64,000 nt of DNA, taken from Acidiphilium sp. PA. Lineage in GTDB: Bacteria; Pseudomonadota; Alphaproteobacteria; Acetobacterales; Acetobacteraceae. Within the stretch, counting starts at the first letter, position 1, and each line of letters starts with the position of its first letter. This document shows positions 25,310-35,565 of the stretch, one piece after another. The notes beneath the pieces are model-generated. The model searched no databases, was not told the origin of the DNA, and saw only the letters and a program-made list of their open reading frames with translations. Made by a program: the position numbers and the translations under genes. The stretch spans positions 33,491 through 97,490 of the forward strand of contig NZ_JAIMBY010000013.1 in NCBI RefSeq assembly GCF_026191915.1. The letters are read 5' to 3'.

Positions 25310-28300
25310 TCATTCCGCGGCGATTGGAACCGCTTGATCGACCAGAGCGGTCGCTGTGCCGAGATCGACCGACAGGACCCGTGAAATGCCGCGCTCCTGC
25401 ATGGTGACCCCGTAGAGGCGATCCATCCTTGCCATGGTCAGATGGTGATGGGTAACCACCAGGAACCTCGTGCCGGTTTCGCGCGCCATGTCTTCGAGCA
25501 AAGTACAGAATCGATCGACGTTGGCGTCATCGAGGGGGGCGTCCACTTCGTCAAGGACCGAAATGGGCGCCGGATTACAGCGAAACACCGCGAAGATCAG
25601 TGACAGGGCCGTCAGCGCCTGCTCGCCGCCCGACAGCAGTGACAAGCTTGCCAGTTTCTTGCCAGGCGGTTCAGCGAAAATCTCGAGTCCGGCTTCCAAC
25701 GGGTCGTCCGACCCCGTGAGCGCCAGATGCGCGCGCCCACCGCCGAACATGCGGGTGAACAACGCCTGAAAATGACGGTCGATTTCGGTGAAAACGTTCG
25801 AAAGGCGCTCACGACCTTCGCGATTGAGGTGGCCGATCGACCCGCGCAGTTTCGAGATCGCCGCGGATATTTCAGCGCGTTCGCGCTCGATTCCAGCCAG
25901 GCGTTCTTCGATTTCGCCAACCTCGATTTCGGCCCGAAGATTCACCGGCCCCATCTCGTCACGTTCGCGCGTGAGTCGTTCAAATCGTTTACGGGCTCGT
26001 TCGCCCGATTCGGCCGTGGGGTCGGTCAGGGAGGGGAGTGCCGGATCGACGCCAAAGCGCTCCAGGATCCGTTCGGCGATCGTGCCCCACGCGAAATCGG
26101 CTTCGCGCACGCCGGACTCCGCCAGGATCAGCGCCTCGCGGGCGCGGGATAACCGCTGCTCGGCCTCGCGCAATGTCGCCATCAAGGTCTCGGACTGCTG
26201 TTCGGCCACCTTCAGCGCGGCAGCAGCGGCAACGTGATGATGCTCCGCCTCGGCAAGTGCCTTTTGCGTAGAATCGCGCGTATCGGCCGCATTACTGTCG
26301 GTCGGCAGCGACTCGAGGGCAGTGCGGGCTTCGCGCAGGCGCGCGGCAAGATCGGTGATTCGAGCTGTGGCATCGGCGGCACGCTCCGTCCAGTCGGCGA
26401 TTTCTCGATCGATTGACCCGAGGCGGCGGTTGCGATGGTCCATTTCGCTGGTCAGGCGCTGCACCGTATGACGCGCCTCTGTCTCGGCGCGGCGTGCGTC
26501 GGTCACGCGGGCACGGGTACGGTCGACGTCAGCGCGAAGGGCCGTCACATCCGGTAGGGCGGCAAGCTCCGTTTCGACTGTCGCAAGCGCTGCGGCGGCG
26601 CCAGCATGTTCCGCTTCAAGGCGGCCGACAAGCTCCGCTGCGGCAAGCGCGCGCGCTGTCTTTCGCTCTGCTTCGGCTGCGATCCTGCTGGCGGCTTCGG
26701 TGGTCGTCCGGGTTTCGCCACGCGCTCGCTCTAGCTGTTGGTCGGCTGCTTTGCGGGCCGTCCGGGCGAGTTCCTCGGTCTGGCGAGCGGTGTGTTCCGC
26801 CTGCTCGGCTTCGCCACGTTGTCGCTTGTGCCGTGCCGCTTCAATCGTTGCGGCGCTGAGGTCCTGTTGGAGCTGGTTCAGTCGGTTCCGCTGCGCCAGT
26901 CGGAGCCCCGCTTCGCTCGGTGCGCCGGCGCGGGTCACGTAGCCATCCCAGCGCCACACACCACCCTCGACCGACACCAGGGTTTCGCCGGGTTGCAGTG
27001 ATTGTTGCAGCGTATCGCCGTCTGCTCCTTCGGGCAGAAGCAGAATATGGCCGAGCGCGCGGTGCAGTGCCTCCGGTGCCTCGATGTGCGCAGCCAGGCT
27101 TGACAGTGCGTGCGGCGCATCGATCGGCGGCAGCGCCCGCCAGTGCCGAGGGGCGGTTGGTTGCGTGCTTGCCGCAAGTTCATCGCGCAACGCGGCACCG
27201 AGGGCGTTTTCGAACCCGGTCGGCACCGATATCTGGTCGAGCAGCGGCTCGGCTTCGCGACCGAATTTTTGAGCGAGGACGGCGCCGAGTGCGTCGACCT
27301 CGGCTTTGATGCGCGCCACCGCCGCATCGGCTGCCAACGAATCCGTGCGCAGCGCCGCCGCCACAGCTGTGGCCTCGCCGCGCGCCTGCTCGGCGGCTTG
27401 CACAGCCGCCTGCGCTTCGCGTTGCGCCGACTCAGCCTGCAGGTAGGCAGCGACAGCGGCGTTACGCGCCGCGTCGAGCGTAGCGGTTCGTTCGGGCGGA
27501 ATGAGCTCGGCCACGGCTCGCTGGTGCTCCGCCGCGGCTTGTGCTGCGCGATTGCGCGTCTGTGCGGCTTGTTCGCGCGCGAGCTTCAATCGCGCGTTGA
27601 TCGCTTGGTGCCCTGCGGCCAGGTGAGCGGCGGCTTCCGTCGCGGATTGGGCACGCGCCTCAGCATCCTGAAGTGCCGCCGACGCATGATCGGCCGCGAC
27701 ATTCGCGGCCGCGAGGCTTTCAGGCGCGGCAAGACGCTCGACTTCCAGCCGGCTGCGCTCCTCGATCAGGCGCTGTTTCGCGTCATTCGCACTCGTCGCG
27801 GTCCGTTCGGCATGCTGATGGTCGCGGATCAACCCGGCCAGTCTTGCTTCGGCTTCAGTGCGGGCCATCCCGATCCGCTTGATCTCCGCATCGATATGCT
27901 CGAGTTGAATGCGAGCTCGTTCGAGCGCGGTACGTGCTTCGCTCTCCCGGGCGCGCAGCGCGGGGAGGGCATCGGTTTGACCACGCTCGCTCTGCGTCAC
28001 CTCGTCACGCTCGCGTTGCGCGACGACCACGGCGGTCTGGGCGGCGGCCAGGGCGGTTTGGGCGTCCCGCTGGCGCGATCGGGCGATATGGTGCTCGGTT
28101 GCCAGATACTCGGTCTCGGCGTCGCGGATGGCACCCGACAGGTTACGATAGCGATTAGCCTGACGTGCTTGTTTCTGCAAATCGGCCAGCCTCGCTTCCT
28201 GCTGGGTGCGCAGGTCTTCGGCCCGGGTGAGATTCTGCTCGGCCGCCCGCAGTTTCAGCTCCGCCTCGTGACGCCGGGAATGCAGACCTGTGATGCCGGC

Positions 28301-28807
28301 CGCTTCCTCGAGGATCGCGCGCCGTTCATCCGGGCGCGCATTGACCAGCGCGGAGACGCGGCCCTGGCTGATCATCGCGGAGTTGCGAGCGCCGGAAGCA
28401 AGATCGGCAAACAGGACTGCGACGTCGCGCGCGCGGGTTTCACGGCCGTTCACGCGGTAGGTGCTGCCGGAACCGCGCTCGATCTTGCGGGTGATCTGAA
28501 GTTCCGCATCGGCGTGAAACGGTGCGGGGGCCAGCCCTGCGGTATCCGTAAGGGAGATGGCGACTTCCGCCACACTTCGCGCGGCGCGGGACAGCGTCCC
28601 GGCGAAAATGACATCGTCCATCTCGCCGCCCCGCATCGATTTGGCGCTGGCTTCCCCCATCGCCCAGCGCAACGCGTCCACCACGTTGGATTTGCCACAC
28701 CCGTTGGGACCAACGATGCCGGTCAGCCCAGGCAGGATTTCGATCGACGTCGGATCGGCAAAGCTTTTGAAGCCGGCAATTCGGATGCGGGCGAACCGTG
28801 CGGGCAA
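25310..28807 (-). CDS. smc: Chromosome segregation ATPase SMC
   Basis: SMC compacts and segregates the chromosome with ScpA and ScpB. The 1165 residues have the N-terminal ATPase half with Walker A GPNGCGKS (33-40), the first coiled coil (about 170-480), a hinge region near 500-640 (LAQKFGREAEPLLDQI through VSVEGGVWRWDGYVTRAG), the second coiled coil, and the C-terminal half with signature LSLLSGGEQALTALSLIFAV and Walker B VLDEVDAPLDDANVDRF. The start is TTG at 28807, 8 bases after the dsbA-like stop, and it is unusual only in its start codon. Confidence 0.96.
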   Translation of the reverse strand: MPARFARIRIAGFKSFADPTSIEILPGLTGIVGPNGCGKSNVVDALRWAMGEASAKSMRGGEMDDVIFAGTLSRAARSVAEVAISLTDTAGLAPAPFHADAELQITRKIERGSGSTYRVNGRETRARDVAVLFADLASGARNSAMISQGRVSALVNARPDERRAILEEAAGITGLHSRRHEAELKLRAAEQNLTRAEDLRTQQEARLADLQKQARQANRYRNLSGAIRDAETEYLATEHHIARSRQRDAQTALAAAQTAVVVAQRERDEVTQSERGQTDALPALRARESEARTALERARIQLEHIDAEIKRIGMARTEAEARLAGLIRDHQHAERTATSANDAKQRLIEERSRLEVERLAAPESLAAANVAADHASAALQDAEARAQSATEAAAHLAAGHQAINARLKLAREQAAQTRNRAAQAAAEHQRAVAELIPPERTATLDAARNAAVAAYLQAESAQREAQAAVQAAEQARGEATAVAAALRTDSLAADAAVARIKAEVDALGAVLAQKFGREAEPLLDQISVPTGFENALGAALRDELAASTQPTAPRHWRALPPIDAPHALSSLAAHIEAPEALHRALGHILLLPEGADGDTLQQSLQPGETLVSVEGGVWRWDGYVTRAGAPSEAGLRLAQRNRLNQLQQDLSAATIEAARHKRQRGEAEQAEHTARQTEELARTARKAADQQLERARGETRTTTEAASRIAAEAERKTARALAAAELVGRLEAEHAGAAAALATVETELAALPDVTALRADVDRTRARVTDARRAETEARHTVQRLTSEMDHRNRRLGSIDREIADWTERAADATARITDLAARLREARTALESLPTDSNAADTRDSTQKALAEAEHHHVAAAAALKVAEQQSETLMATLREAEQRLSRAREALILAESGVREADFAWGTIAERILERFGVDPALPSLTDPTAESGERARKRFERLTRERDEMGPVNLRAEIEVGEIEERLAGIERERAEISAAISKLRGSIGHLNREGRERLSNVFTEIDRHFQALFTRMFGGGRAHLALTGSDDPLEAGLEIFAEPPGKKLASLSLLSGGEQALTALSLIFAVFRCNPAPISVLDEVDAPLDDANVDRFCTLLEDMARETGTRFLVVTHHHLTMARMDRLYGVTMQERGISRVLSVDLGTATALVDQAVPIAAE

Positions 28808-28814
28808 TGCGGGC

Positions 28815-29456
28815 CTACGCTTCGTCGATCCAACGCGAGAACTGCTTGAAGTCGACAGCGCCCTCGCGTTTACGGCCGTTGATGATGAAGGTGGGTGTCG
28901 CGTTCACATGGTATTGTTTTTCGCCGATCTTTAGCTCGTTCAGAATGAACGCCTCGAGTTTTTTGTCGGCAAGAGCAGCATCGAAGGATTTTCGATCCAT
29001 ACCGGCAAGAGCCGCGAACCGGAACAGGGCATTCGCGTAATCCTGCTTGGTTTTCAGATTGGGATCGAATGCCCATTGATCCTGGGTGCGGAATAGTTCG
29101 GAGATGAATGGAAAATATTCATGCGCGGGCAGTGTGCGGGCGACTTGCGCGGCCATGACGGCATCTTCGTTCAGGGGGAAGTCCTTGAAGACGTAGTAGA
29201 TTTTTCCGGTTTTGATGAGTTTGGTGACGACGTCGGGCAGCACACGGGTGCCGAAATAGGCGCAATGTGGGCAGTTCATCGAAAAATACTCGTAAACAGT
29301 GACTGCTGCACCAGGTTTGCCGAGGCTCCGAACGCTGAACGGCGATGACGTATCCGGCAATGCATCGGACGCTGCGGCTCGCCCCGTATCTAACAGGCCA
29401 AGCCCTGCGGATATGCTGAGGCCACCAACAAAATGTAGTAGGCTACGACGGTCCAT
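28815..29456 (-). CDS. DsbA-like periplasmic thiol:disulfide oxidoreductase
   Basis: The 213-residue product has a signal peptide (about 1-30, with a twin-Arg MDRRSLLHFVGGLSISAG) and a thioredoxin fold with an inserted helical domain. The redox motif is Cys62-Pro-His-Cys65 in YFSMNCPHCAYFG, and the cis-Pro segment is NATPTFIINGRKREGAVDF. CPHC is the DsbA type. It probably oxidises envelope proteins. It is directly upstream of smc and divergent from apt; this pairing recurs in alphaproteobacteria but the functional reason is unclear. Confidence 0.92.
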   Translation of the reverse strand: MDRRSLLHFVGGLSISAGLGLLDTGRAAASDALPDTSSPFSVRSLGKPGAAVTVYEYFSMNCPHCAYFGTRVLPDVVTKLIKTGKIYYVFKDFPLNEDAVMAAQVARTLPAHEYFPFISELFRTQDQWAFDPNLKTKQDYANALFRFAALAGMDRKSFDAALADKKLEAFILNELKIGEKQYHVNATPTFIINGRKREGAVDFKQFSRWIDEA

Positions 29457-29693
29457 GAGTATTTGATCCCCAGATTTAGTGTATCGTACAGCACGCTGTC
29501 AGGTCGAGAAAAAGTCTTTGGACGATTCGGCCAGCGGCACCAACCATGACGTACATATCGAGCGGATGGCAAGCTGACGAGATCAATTGGGTCGAGTTGT
29601 CCACGGCTTCGGCGGGCTTTGCGCCGTTTGGCCGACATTGACCGTCCAGCCATGGCGATTTGCCAGCGGCGCAGCCTCCGGTATACGGGCGCC

Positions 29694-30209
29694 ATGGACC
29701 TGAAAGACCACATTCGCGGCGTGCCGGATTTTCCGAAACCCGGCATTTTGTTCTACGATATTTCAACGCTCCTGCGGAATGCGGACGCCTGGCAGGTTGC
29801 GATGGGCCGATTGGCCCGTATTGTGGGCGCCTATCGGCCCGACGTGCTGGCTGGCGTGGAAAGCCGTGGTTTTTTGCTTGCGGCCCCTCTGGCAACGAAA
29901 TTGGGCTGCGGTTTCGTTATGTTGCGCAAACGGGGTAAATTGCCGGGCGATACGGTCGGGCTTGATTACGATCTCGAATATGGCTCCGATCGGATCGAAA
30001 TTCAGTCCGATGCGGTGACACCCGGCCAGCGGGTTGTCGTGGTCGACGATCTTCTGGCGACCGGGGGCACCATGGCGGCCGGCATTGCCCTTCTCAAGAA
30101 TGTGAGGGCAGAGGTCCCGGCGGCAATCGCCCTGATCGAACTCGGATTTCTGCATGGGCGGGACCGCCTCGATGTGCCGTTTGAAGCGCTTGTCCGCTAC
30201 GACCAATAA
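29694..30209 (+). CDS. apt: Adenine phosphoribosyltransferase Apt
   Basis: Apt salvages adenine to AMP with PRPP. The start at 29694 ([20 protein letters not shown]) gives 171 residues, the normal length. The PRPP-binding motif [13 protein letters not shown] is at 114-126, and [14 protein letters not shown] and [10 protein letters not shown] match the family. An in-frame ATG at 29619 would add a non-conserved extension. The next gene begins 9 bases after the stop. Confidence 0.97.
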   Translation: MDLKDHIRGVPDFPKPGILFYDISTLLRNADAWQVAMGRLARIVGAYRPDVLAGVESRGFLLAAPLATKLGCGFVMLRKRGKLPGDTVGLDYDLEYGSDRIEIQSDAVTPGQRVVVVDDLLATGGTMAAGIALLKNVRAEVPAAIALIELGFLHGRDRLDVPFEALVRYDQ

Positions 30210-30218
30210 GCTTCGATC

Positions 30219-31292
30219 ATGCGCGCCATGATGCGGCGGCGCACGGTGCTGGGCTGCCTCGGAATTGCGGGCCTGCTGCTTAGGGACGGCATTGCTGCAT
30301 CGCCGATGGTCGTCGCGGATCAGGCGGATACGGCAGTTTCTGATTACGCGATACTTGTCTGCGGTCCGCGCGGCGGGCGGATCGATCGTTGGTCGCGCGC
30401 ATTTGCTCAGGGGATCGGTGGAACTCTGTCGCCGCACCGGCCCATCCAACTCCAGCGCGTCGGCGGTGAGGACGGCGTTACCGGAGCGAACCGGCTGCAG
30501 ACCATGGTTGTCCCGGACGGCAGGACGGCAGCGGTTTTGCCTAGTGAAGCGATCATCGCCTTCCTGACAGGTGATCCCCGCGTGCATTTTCAACCGGGTG
30601 ATTGGATTCCCGTCATGGCGGGTATCGCAGCCGCCGTTCTGGTCGTGCGAGGAGGGTTACCGCGCCTCGCTGATCCTGCGCCAATCCGGCTCGCCGCGGC
30701 GTCTCCCGAAAGTCCCGATCTGGCCGCGTTGCTGGCGTTCCACCGGCTGGGCGTCTCGACGGCGCCGATTTTTGGTCTGCGCGGTGCCCCGGCGATTGTG
30801 CGCGCCTTTGCCGCGGGCGAAGCCGATGCCGTTCTGTTAACCGGAGAAGACGTCCCGGCCGACGCCGCCTCGCTGTCGGCTTATGGTGGTGAGGCGATCG
30901 GGACGTTAGGCGTTGTTGATGCACATGGCCGGATCATGGTTGATCCCTTGATGAGCGATCTGCCCACGATTGAGGCGATTGCGGAAAAGCGGGGGAGCGC
31001 GCCGCTGCCGCCAGCGTTGGAGCAGGCCTATCGGGGCGTCGCCGCGGCAAGCCGGATCGATTTCATGACGGTTCTGCCGCATTTGACGACACCGACCAGC
31101 GTGGCTGCGTGGCGGCAGGCGGCGGAAGCTGCCGGCGATATGCAGGCGATGCAGGCCGCTGCCGCGGCAAGCGCCATCACCCTTACCGTGATGGGGGCAG
31201 CCGCTGCGGCTGCACCGATCGATGTGGCGGCGGATGGTTTGCTCGCCTTGCGTCAATTCTTGTTTCAGCACTTTGGATGGCACCCATCCTGA
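30219..31292 (+). CDS. Exported protein resembling Bug/TctC solute-binding proteins
   Basis: The 357-residue product starts with a basic, Tat-like leader (MRRRTVLGCLGIAGLLLRDG). The body shows features of the Bug (tripartite tricarboxylate receptor) fold: ILVCGPRGGRIDRWSRAFAQ, VMAGIAAAVLVVRGG, LAAASPESPDLAALLAFHRL and GEADAVLLTGED. Similarity is weak and the typical early GGxxDxxAR motif is only partly kept. The last 60 residues are rich in Ala and Met and may form helices. No transporter genes are adjacent; it lies between apt and radA on the same strand. Confidence 0.6.
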   Translation: MRAMMRRRTVLGCLGIAGLLLRDGIAASPMVVADQADTAVSDYAILVCGPRGGRIDRWSRAFAQGIGGTLSPHRPIQLQRVGGEDGVTGANRLQTMVVPDGRTAAVLPSEAIIAFLTGDPRVHFQPGDWIPVMAGIAAAVLVVRGGLPRLADPAPIRLAAASPESPDLAALLAFHRLGVSTAPIFGLRGAPAIVRAFAAGEADAVLLTGEDVPADAASLSAYGGEAIGTLGVVDAHGRIMVDPLMSDLPTIEAIAEKRGSAPLPPALEQAYRGVAAASRIDFMTVLPHLTTPTSVAAWRQAAEAAGDMQAMQAAAAASAITLTVMGAAAAAAPIDVAADGLLALRQFLFQHFGWHPS

Positions 31293-31342
31293 TCTTGTAT
31301 CGGACCGACCCCATGAAACCGCTCAATCCGGCACCTTGTTGA

Positions 31343-32746
31343 ATGGCGCGATTGGCAATGCGCTTTGTCTGCACCGAGTGCGGCGCAGCCGCACCCAAAT
31401 GGACCGGCCGCTGCGAGGCGTGTGGCGCCTGGAATACGCTCGAAGCAGAGACACCCAGCCCCGGTGCGGGCGCCCGCAAGCCCGGCCGGGTGCCTGGGCG
31501 AGGTGTGGAATTTGTCGGTCTCGCTGGCGAGACGCCGTTACCTGAGCGGATTCCGGTCGGTATTTCCGAGTTTGACCGGGTTTTGGGCGGCGGAATGGTA
31601 CAGGCTTCGGCGATTCTGGTTGGGGGAGATCCAGGGATCGGCAAGTCGACGCTTCTGTTGCAGGCAGCGGCTCGTCTGGCGAATGCCGGCAAACGGGTCC
31701 TCTACATTTCGGGTGAGGAGTCCGTCGCGCAGATCAGACTGCGCGCCGACCGGCTGGGCCTGCGAGATGCGCCCGTCAGTCTTGCGTCCGCCACCGTACT
31801 CGCCGACATCCTTGGCGCTCTGGAGTCCGAGAAGCACGCGAGCCTTGTCGTCATCGATAGTATCCAGACGATCTGGGATGAAACGATCGAATCGGCTCCC
31901 GGTACGGTCGCACAGGTGCGGTCAAACGCGTTTGCGCTGATCAGGGCTGCAAAAACTCAGGGATTCGCCTTGATGTTGGTCGGCCATGTCACCAAGGAGG
32001 GCGCGCTGGCCGGGCCCCGCGTGATGGAACACATGGTTGATGTCGTGCTGCATTTCGAGGGCGACCGCGGTCATCAGTTTCGTATCTTGCGCGGCGCCAA
32101 AAATCGTTATGGCGCGACCGACGAGATCGGTGTGTTCGAAATGACCGGACGGGGTCTTGCTGAAGTTGCGAATCCATCCGCCCTGTTTCTCGCCGAGCGA
32201 CATGGGCATGTGGCCGGAAGTGCCGTCTTTGCCGGGCTCGAGGGATCGCGACCGGTACTGATGGAGGTGCAGGCATTACTCGCATCGAATGCCGGCGGAT
32301 CGGCACGGCGCTCGGTAATCGGATGGGATGCGGGGCGATTATCCATGCTGCTGGCCGTGCTCGATTCGCGGTGCGGCGTTAAACTGGCAGGTCAAGATGT
32401 CTACCTAAACGTGGCGGGCGGGCTGCGCGTTTCCGAGCCTGCCGCCGATCTGGCGGTGGCCGCGGCGTTGGTCTCGGCTGCTACCGGTGTGCCGACTGAT
32501 CCCGAGACGGTATTTTTCGGCGAGATCGGCCTCTCCGGCGAGTTGCGGCAAGTCGCACAGGCGGACTTGCGCCTTAAGGAGGCCGCGAAGCTTGGTTTTA
32601 GTCGGGCAACGCTGCCGCGGCGGGTTGCCGGCGGCAATCGCGGGCTCGCCACCCCGGATGGTATTGTCCTGGCCGAGTATGGCCATTTGAGCGATCTGGT
32701 CGCCGCCACGGCAGGACGGGCATCGCATTCGGGAGACGAGATATGA
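31343..32746 (+). CDS. radA: DNA repair protein RadA
   Basis: RadA (Sms) is a RecA-like helicase that extends heteroduplex during recombination. The 467 residues have a zinc finger (Cys10, Cys13, Cys24, Cys27), Walker A GGDPGIGKST, the RadA-specific KNRYG motif in GAKNRYGATDEIGVFEM, and a C-terminal Lon-protease-like domain (VYLNVAGGLRVSEPAADLAV, GEIGLSGELRQV). An alternative start five codons in (MRFVCTEC) is possible. The stop overlaps the cvpA ATG by 4 bases. Confidence 0.97.
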   Translation: MARLAMRFVCTECGAAAPKWTGRCEACGAWNTLEAETPSPGAGARKPGRVPGRGVEFVGLAGETPLPERIPVGISEFDRVLGGGMVQASAILVGGDPGIGKSTLLLQAAARLANAGKRVLYISGEESVAQIRLRADRLGLRDAPVSLASATVLADILGALESEKHASLVVIDSIQTIWDETIESAPGTVAQVRSNAFALIRAAKTQGFALMLVGHVTKEGALAGPRVMEHMVDVVLHFEGDRGHQFRILRGAKNRYGATDEIGVFEMTGRGLAEVANPSALFLAERHGHVAGSAVFAGLEGSRPVLMEVQALLASNAGGSARRSVIGWDAGRLSMLLAVLDSRCGVKLAGQDVYLNVAGGLRVSEPAADLAVAAALVSAATGVPTDPETVFFGEIGLSGELRQVAQADLRLKEAAKLGFSRATLPRRVAGGNRGLATPDGIVLAEYGHLSDLVAATAGRASHSGDEI

Positions 32747-33300
32747 CATGGGTCGATGGGATCGCGCTCCTGATCGTTGTGCTGTCGGGGTTACTCGCGC
32801 TGGCTCGCGGCCTGGTCCGCGAGATCCTTGGTGTCGGTGCGTGGATTGGGGCCGCTCTGGCCGCTTTCGAGTATTATCCCGATGTCGAGACCCAGCTGGC
32901 TGGGTATGTGCACCAGCCAAAGTTGATCCTGCCGTTATCGATCGGGTTAATCTTCATTGTTGTGCTCGTCATACTCTCGATAATCAGCACATGGCTGGGG
33001 TCGATGGTGCGGGATTCCGTGCTTTCGGGGATTGATCGGACATTGGGGTTGGCGTTTGGGCTTGCGCGCGGCGTCGTGATTGTTTGCCTGCTATACATCG
33101 GCCTCTCGATTTTCCTTCAGCCATCTGAATGGCCGACGGGAATCACCAACGCCCGGTTGCTGCCATATGCCGAGAGCGGATCGCAGTTTTTGGTGGGCTT
33201 GTTGCCTGCCGCCTATCAGCCCCATATCAACGGCCTTCCGCGTGCATCCGCACCTGCACCGCAGCCTGCTGTGCCTGGCACCAAAGGGTCAAGCGAGTAG
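32743..33300 (+). CDS. cvpA: CvpA family membrane protein
   Basis: The 185-residue product has four hydrophobic segments (about 5-25, 27-45, 60-85 and 98-120), the pattern of CvpA/colicin V production proteins: WVDGIALLIVVLSGLLALAR, VREILGVGAWIGAA and DRTLGLAFGLARGVVIVCL. The C-terminal 40 residues are Pro/Ala-rich. It sits between radA and purF, and cvpA-purF is a very widely conserved pair, so cotranscription is likely. Confidence 0.93.
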   Translation: MTWVDGIALLIVVLSGLLALARGLVREILGVGAWIGAALAAFEYYPDVETQLAGYVHQPKLILPLSIGLIFIVVLVILSIISTWLGSMVRDSVLSGIDRTLGLAFGLARGVVIVCLLYIGLSIFLQPSEWPTGITNARLLPYAESGSQFLVGLLPAAYQPHINGLPRASAPAPQPAVPGTKGSSE

Positions 33301-33348
33301 GTTCAGCCATGTGAAACGATGCTCGACATGCTCAAGCGGGCGGATTAG

Positions 33349-34863
33349 ATGACAGGCTCAAGTCGTAAAGGATGGACCGGCGTGACGCAGTCGACAAACA
33401 CGGCGATCGCGATCGATGACGACAAGTTCCATGAAGAATGCGGAGTCATCGGAACCTGGAATGTCACTGATGCGGCAGCCATCACAGCGCTAGGCTTGCA
33501 TGCGCTGCAGCATCGCGGCCAGGAAGCGACAGGCATTGTGACCCATGATGGCGTTCGGTTTCATGCGCATAAGGGTATCGGCCTCGTCGGGGATAATTAT
33601 GGCGATACGAAAGTCATGGCTGGTTTGCCCGGCACCCGGGCCGTAGGTCATAACCGGTATGCGACGACCGGGGCGACACTTCTGCGAAACGTCCAGCCGC
33701 TCTTTGCTGAATTTGAATTCGGCGGTTTTGCTGTCGGCCATAATGGCAATTTGACCAATGCCCACACGCTCAAGCGGGCTCTGGTCAAGCGCGGTTGCCT
33801 GTTCCAGTCGACGACGGATTCCGAAGTCTTCGTTCACCTGATCGCGATCAGCCTCTACGCGACCGTGCTGGATCGATTGATCGATGCCCTTAAGCAAGTG
33901 ACCGGCGCGTATTCGCTTGTGGCTCTGACCAACGACATGCTGATCGGCGTTCGCGATCCGCTGGGTGTACGGCCGCTGATATTGGGCCAAACCAACGGTG
34001 CGGACGGGATGAGCCCCGGCTGGGTTCTGGCATCCGAGAGCTGTGCGCTTGAAATGGTTGGTGCCGAATTCGTGCGTGACATCGAGCCTGGTGAGATCGT
34101 CGCGATCGACCGCAGCGGCGTGCGCAGCCTCAAGCCGTTTTCGCCGCAGCAACCGCGGTTCTGCGTATTCGAGTACATTTACTTTGCGCGGCCCGACTCG
34201 ATGTTGGAAGGCCATTCGGTTTACGCTGCACGCAAGCGGATCGGACAGGAACTTGCCCGGGAATCACCAGTGGAAGCTGATCTGATCGTGCCCGTACCCG
34301 ACTCCGGCGTCCCGGCTGCGATGGGATTTGCTGAACAAAGCGGTGTTCCATTCGAGCTGGGAATTATTCGTAATCACTATGTCGGACGTACGTTCATCGA
34401 GCCGACCGATCAGATCCGCCACCTTGGTGTGCGGCTGAAGCACTCGGCCAATCGCGCAATTCTGGAAGGGCGGCGCGTCGTGCTGGTTGATGATTCCATC
34501 GTGCGCGGTACGACATCGCAGAAGATTGTCGAAATGGTGCGCGGCGCGGGCGCGCGTGAGGTGCATATGCGGATATCCTCGCCGCCGACCACTCATTCGT
34601 GTTTTTATGGCATCGATACGCCTGAGCGCGGCAAATTGCTGGCTGCCAGGAATAGCGTGGCCGAGATGGCCCAGTTGATCGGGGTGGATAGTCTCGCATT
34701 CATCTCGATGGATGGATTGTATCGCGCGCTGGGTCAGCCGGGTCGTGATGCGGCAGCGCCTGCCTTCTGTGATGCTTGTTTCAGCGGCGATTACCCGATC
34801 GCGCTGACCGATCATGCAGAGCCCCGCCAATCGCAGCTATCGTTGCTTGCGGAACTCGCCTAG
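33349..34863 (+). CDS. purF: Amidophosphoribosyltransferase PurF
   Basis: PurF makes phosphoribosylamine from PRPP and glutamine, the first committed purine step. The 504 residues start with a 30-residue propeptide-like extension before the expected nucleophile Cys31 in ECGVIGTWNV. The glutaminase half has ALQHRGQEATGIV, NRYATTG and AVGHNGNLTNA; the transferase half has the PRPP loop VVLVDDSIVRGTTS and the iron-sulfur-type or late Cys region MRISSPPTTHSCFYGIDTP and CDACFSGDYP. These late cysteines suggest the [4Fe-4S]-containing class. AUG-proximal residues up to 30 may be removed by self-processing. Confidence 0.97.
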   Translation: MTGSSRKGWTGVTQSTNTAIAIDDDKFHEECGVIGTWNVTDAAAITALGLHALQHRGQEATGIVTHDGVRFHAHKGIGLVGDNYGDTKVMAGLPGTRAVGHNRYATTGATLLRNVQPLFAEFEFGGFAVGHNGNLTNAHTLKRALVKRGCLFQSTTDSEVFVHLIAISLYATVLDRLIDALKQVTGAYSLVALTNDMLIGVRDPLGVRPLILGQTNGADGMSPGWVLASESCALEMVGAEFVRDIEPGEIVAIDRSGVRSLKPFSPQQPRFCVFEYIYFARPDSMLEGHSVYAARKRIGQELARESPVEADLIVPVPDSGVPAAMGFAEQSGVPFELGIIRNHYVGRTFIEPTDQIRHLGVRLKHSANRAILEGRRVVLVDDSIVRGTTSQKIVEMVRGAGAREVHMRISSPPTTHSCFYGIDTPERGKLLAARNSVAEMAQLIGVDSLAFISMDGLYRALGQPGRDAAAPAFCDACFSGDYPIALTDHAEPRQSQLSLLAELA

Positions 34864-34889
34864 CACTGCATGGACCTCGAAACCTTTAA

Positions 34890-35561
34890 ATGTTGCGCTA
34901 TATCCAGATGATGTTTAGCAAATCAAAATCGACGATGCCGACTGCGTCCGAGGCGTTGCCCGGTCGCGCGGCTATGACCGCGGTGCCGGAGTTTCATTAC
35001 GTCAGCGGTGCCAGGATGCAGGAGCCGTATCCACCGAATTCGGAAATGGCGCTGTTCGGGTTGGGATGCTTTTGGGGGGCCGAACGCAAATTTTGGCAGA
35101 CCGATGGCGTATTGGTCACTTCAGTCGGATACGCCGGCGGCTTCACACCAAATCCGACCTATGAGGAGGTTTGTTCAGGGCGCACCGGTCATGCCGAGGT
35201 GGTCTTGGTCGTGTTCGATCCGGCGATTATCAGCTATGATGGCTTGCTCAAAATATTCTGGGAAAATCATGACCCTACCCAGGGCATGCGCCAAGGTGGT
35301 GACGTCGGCACGCAATATCGATCTGTAATCTACACATTCAACGACAACCAACTCGATGCTGCGAAACGGTCTCGCGATGCGTACCAGAGCCGGTTGACCG
35401 ATGCCGGATTCGGTACGATCACGACGGAGATTATTCCTGCCCCTCCGTTTTTTTTCGCCGAAGCTTATCATCAGCAGTACCTGGCGAAAAATCCGAATGG
35501 GTACTGTAATCTCGGTGGCGTCGGTGTCTCATGCCCGATCGGGCTTGCAAACGTCGATTGA
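34890..35561 (+). CDS. msrA: Peptide methionine sulfoxide reductase MsrA
   Basis: MsrA reduces the S-epimer of methionine sulfoxide. The catalytic Cys60 is in [14 protein letters not shown], and [33 protein letters not shown] and [20 protein letters not shown] follow as expected. The C-terminus has [21 protein letters not shown] with resolving-type cysteines. The N-terminal 50 residues are longer than in many relatives; starts at the later ATGs (34908, 34911 or 34935) are possible. A strong hairpin follows the stop. Confidence 0.95.
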   Translation: MLRYIQMMFSKSKSTMPTASEALPGRAAMTAVPEFHYVSGARMQEPYPPNSEMALFGLGCFWGAERKFWQTDGVLVTSVGYAGGFTPNPTYEEVCSGRTGHAEVVLVVFDPAIISYDGLLKIFWENHDPTQGMRQGGDVGTQYRSVIYTFNDNQLDAAKRSRDAYQSRLTDAGFGTITTEIIPAPPFFFAEAYHQQYLAKNPNGYCNLGGVGVSCPIGLANVD

Positions 35562-35565
35562 TCAA

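Noticed and set aside
27110..28849. A 579-residue plus-strand frame opposite smc
   Set aside because: It is the reverse-strand shadow of a long Ala/Glu/Arg-rich coiled-coil gene, composed of Arg/Gly/His-rich sequence with no motif.
29457..29693. Possible small gene between the DsbA-like gene and apt
   Set aside because: Frames here are short and of shadow composition; the gap fits two divergent promoters.
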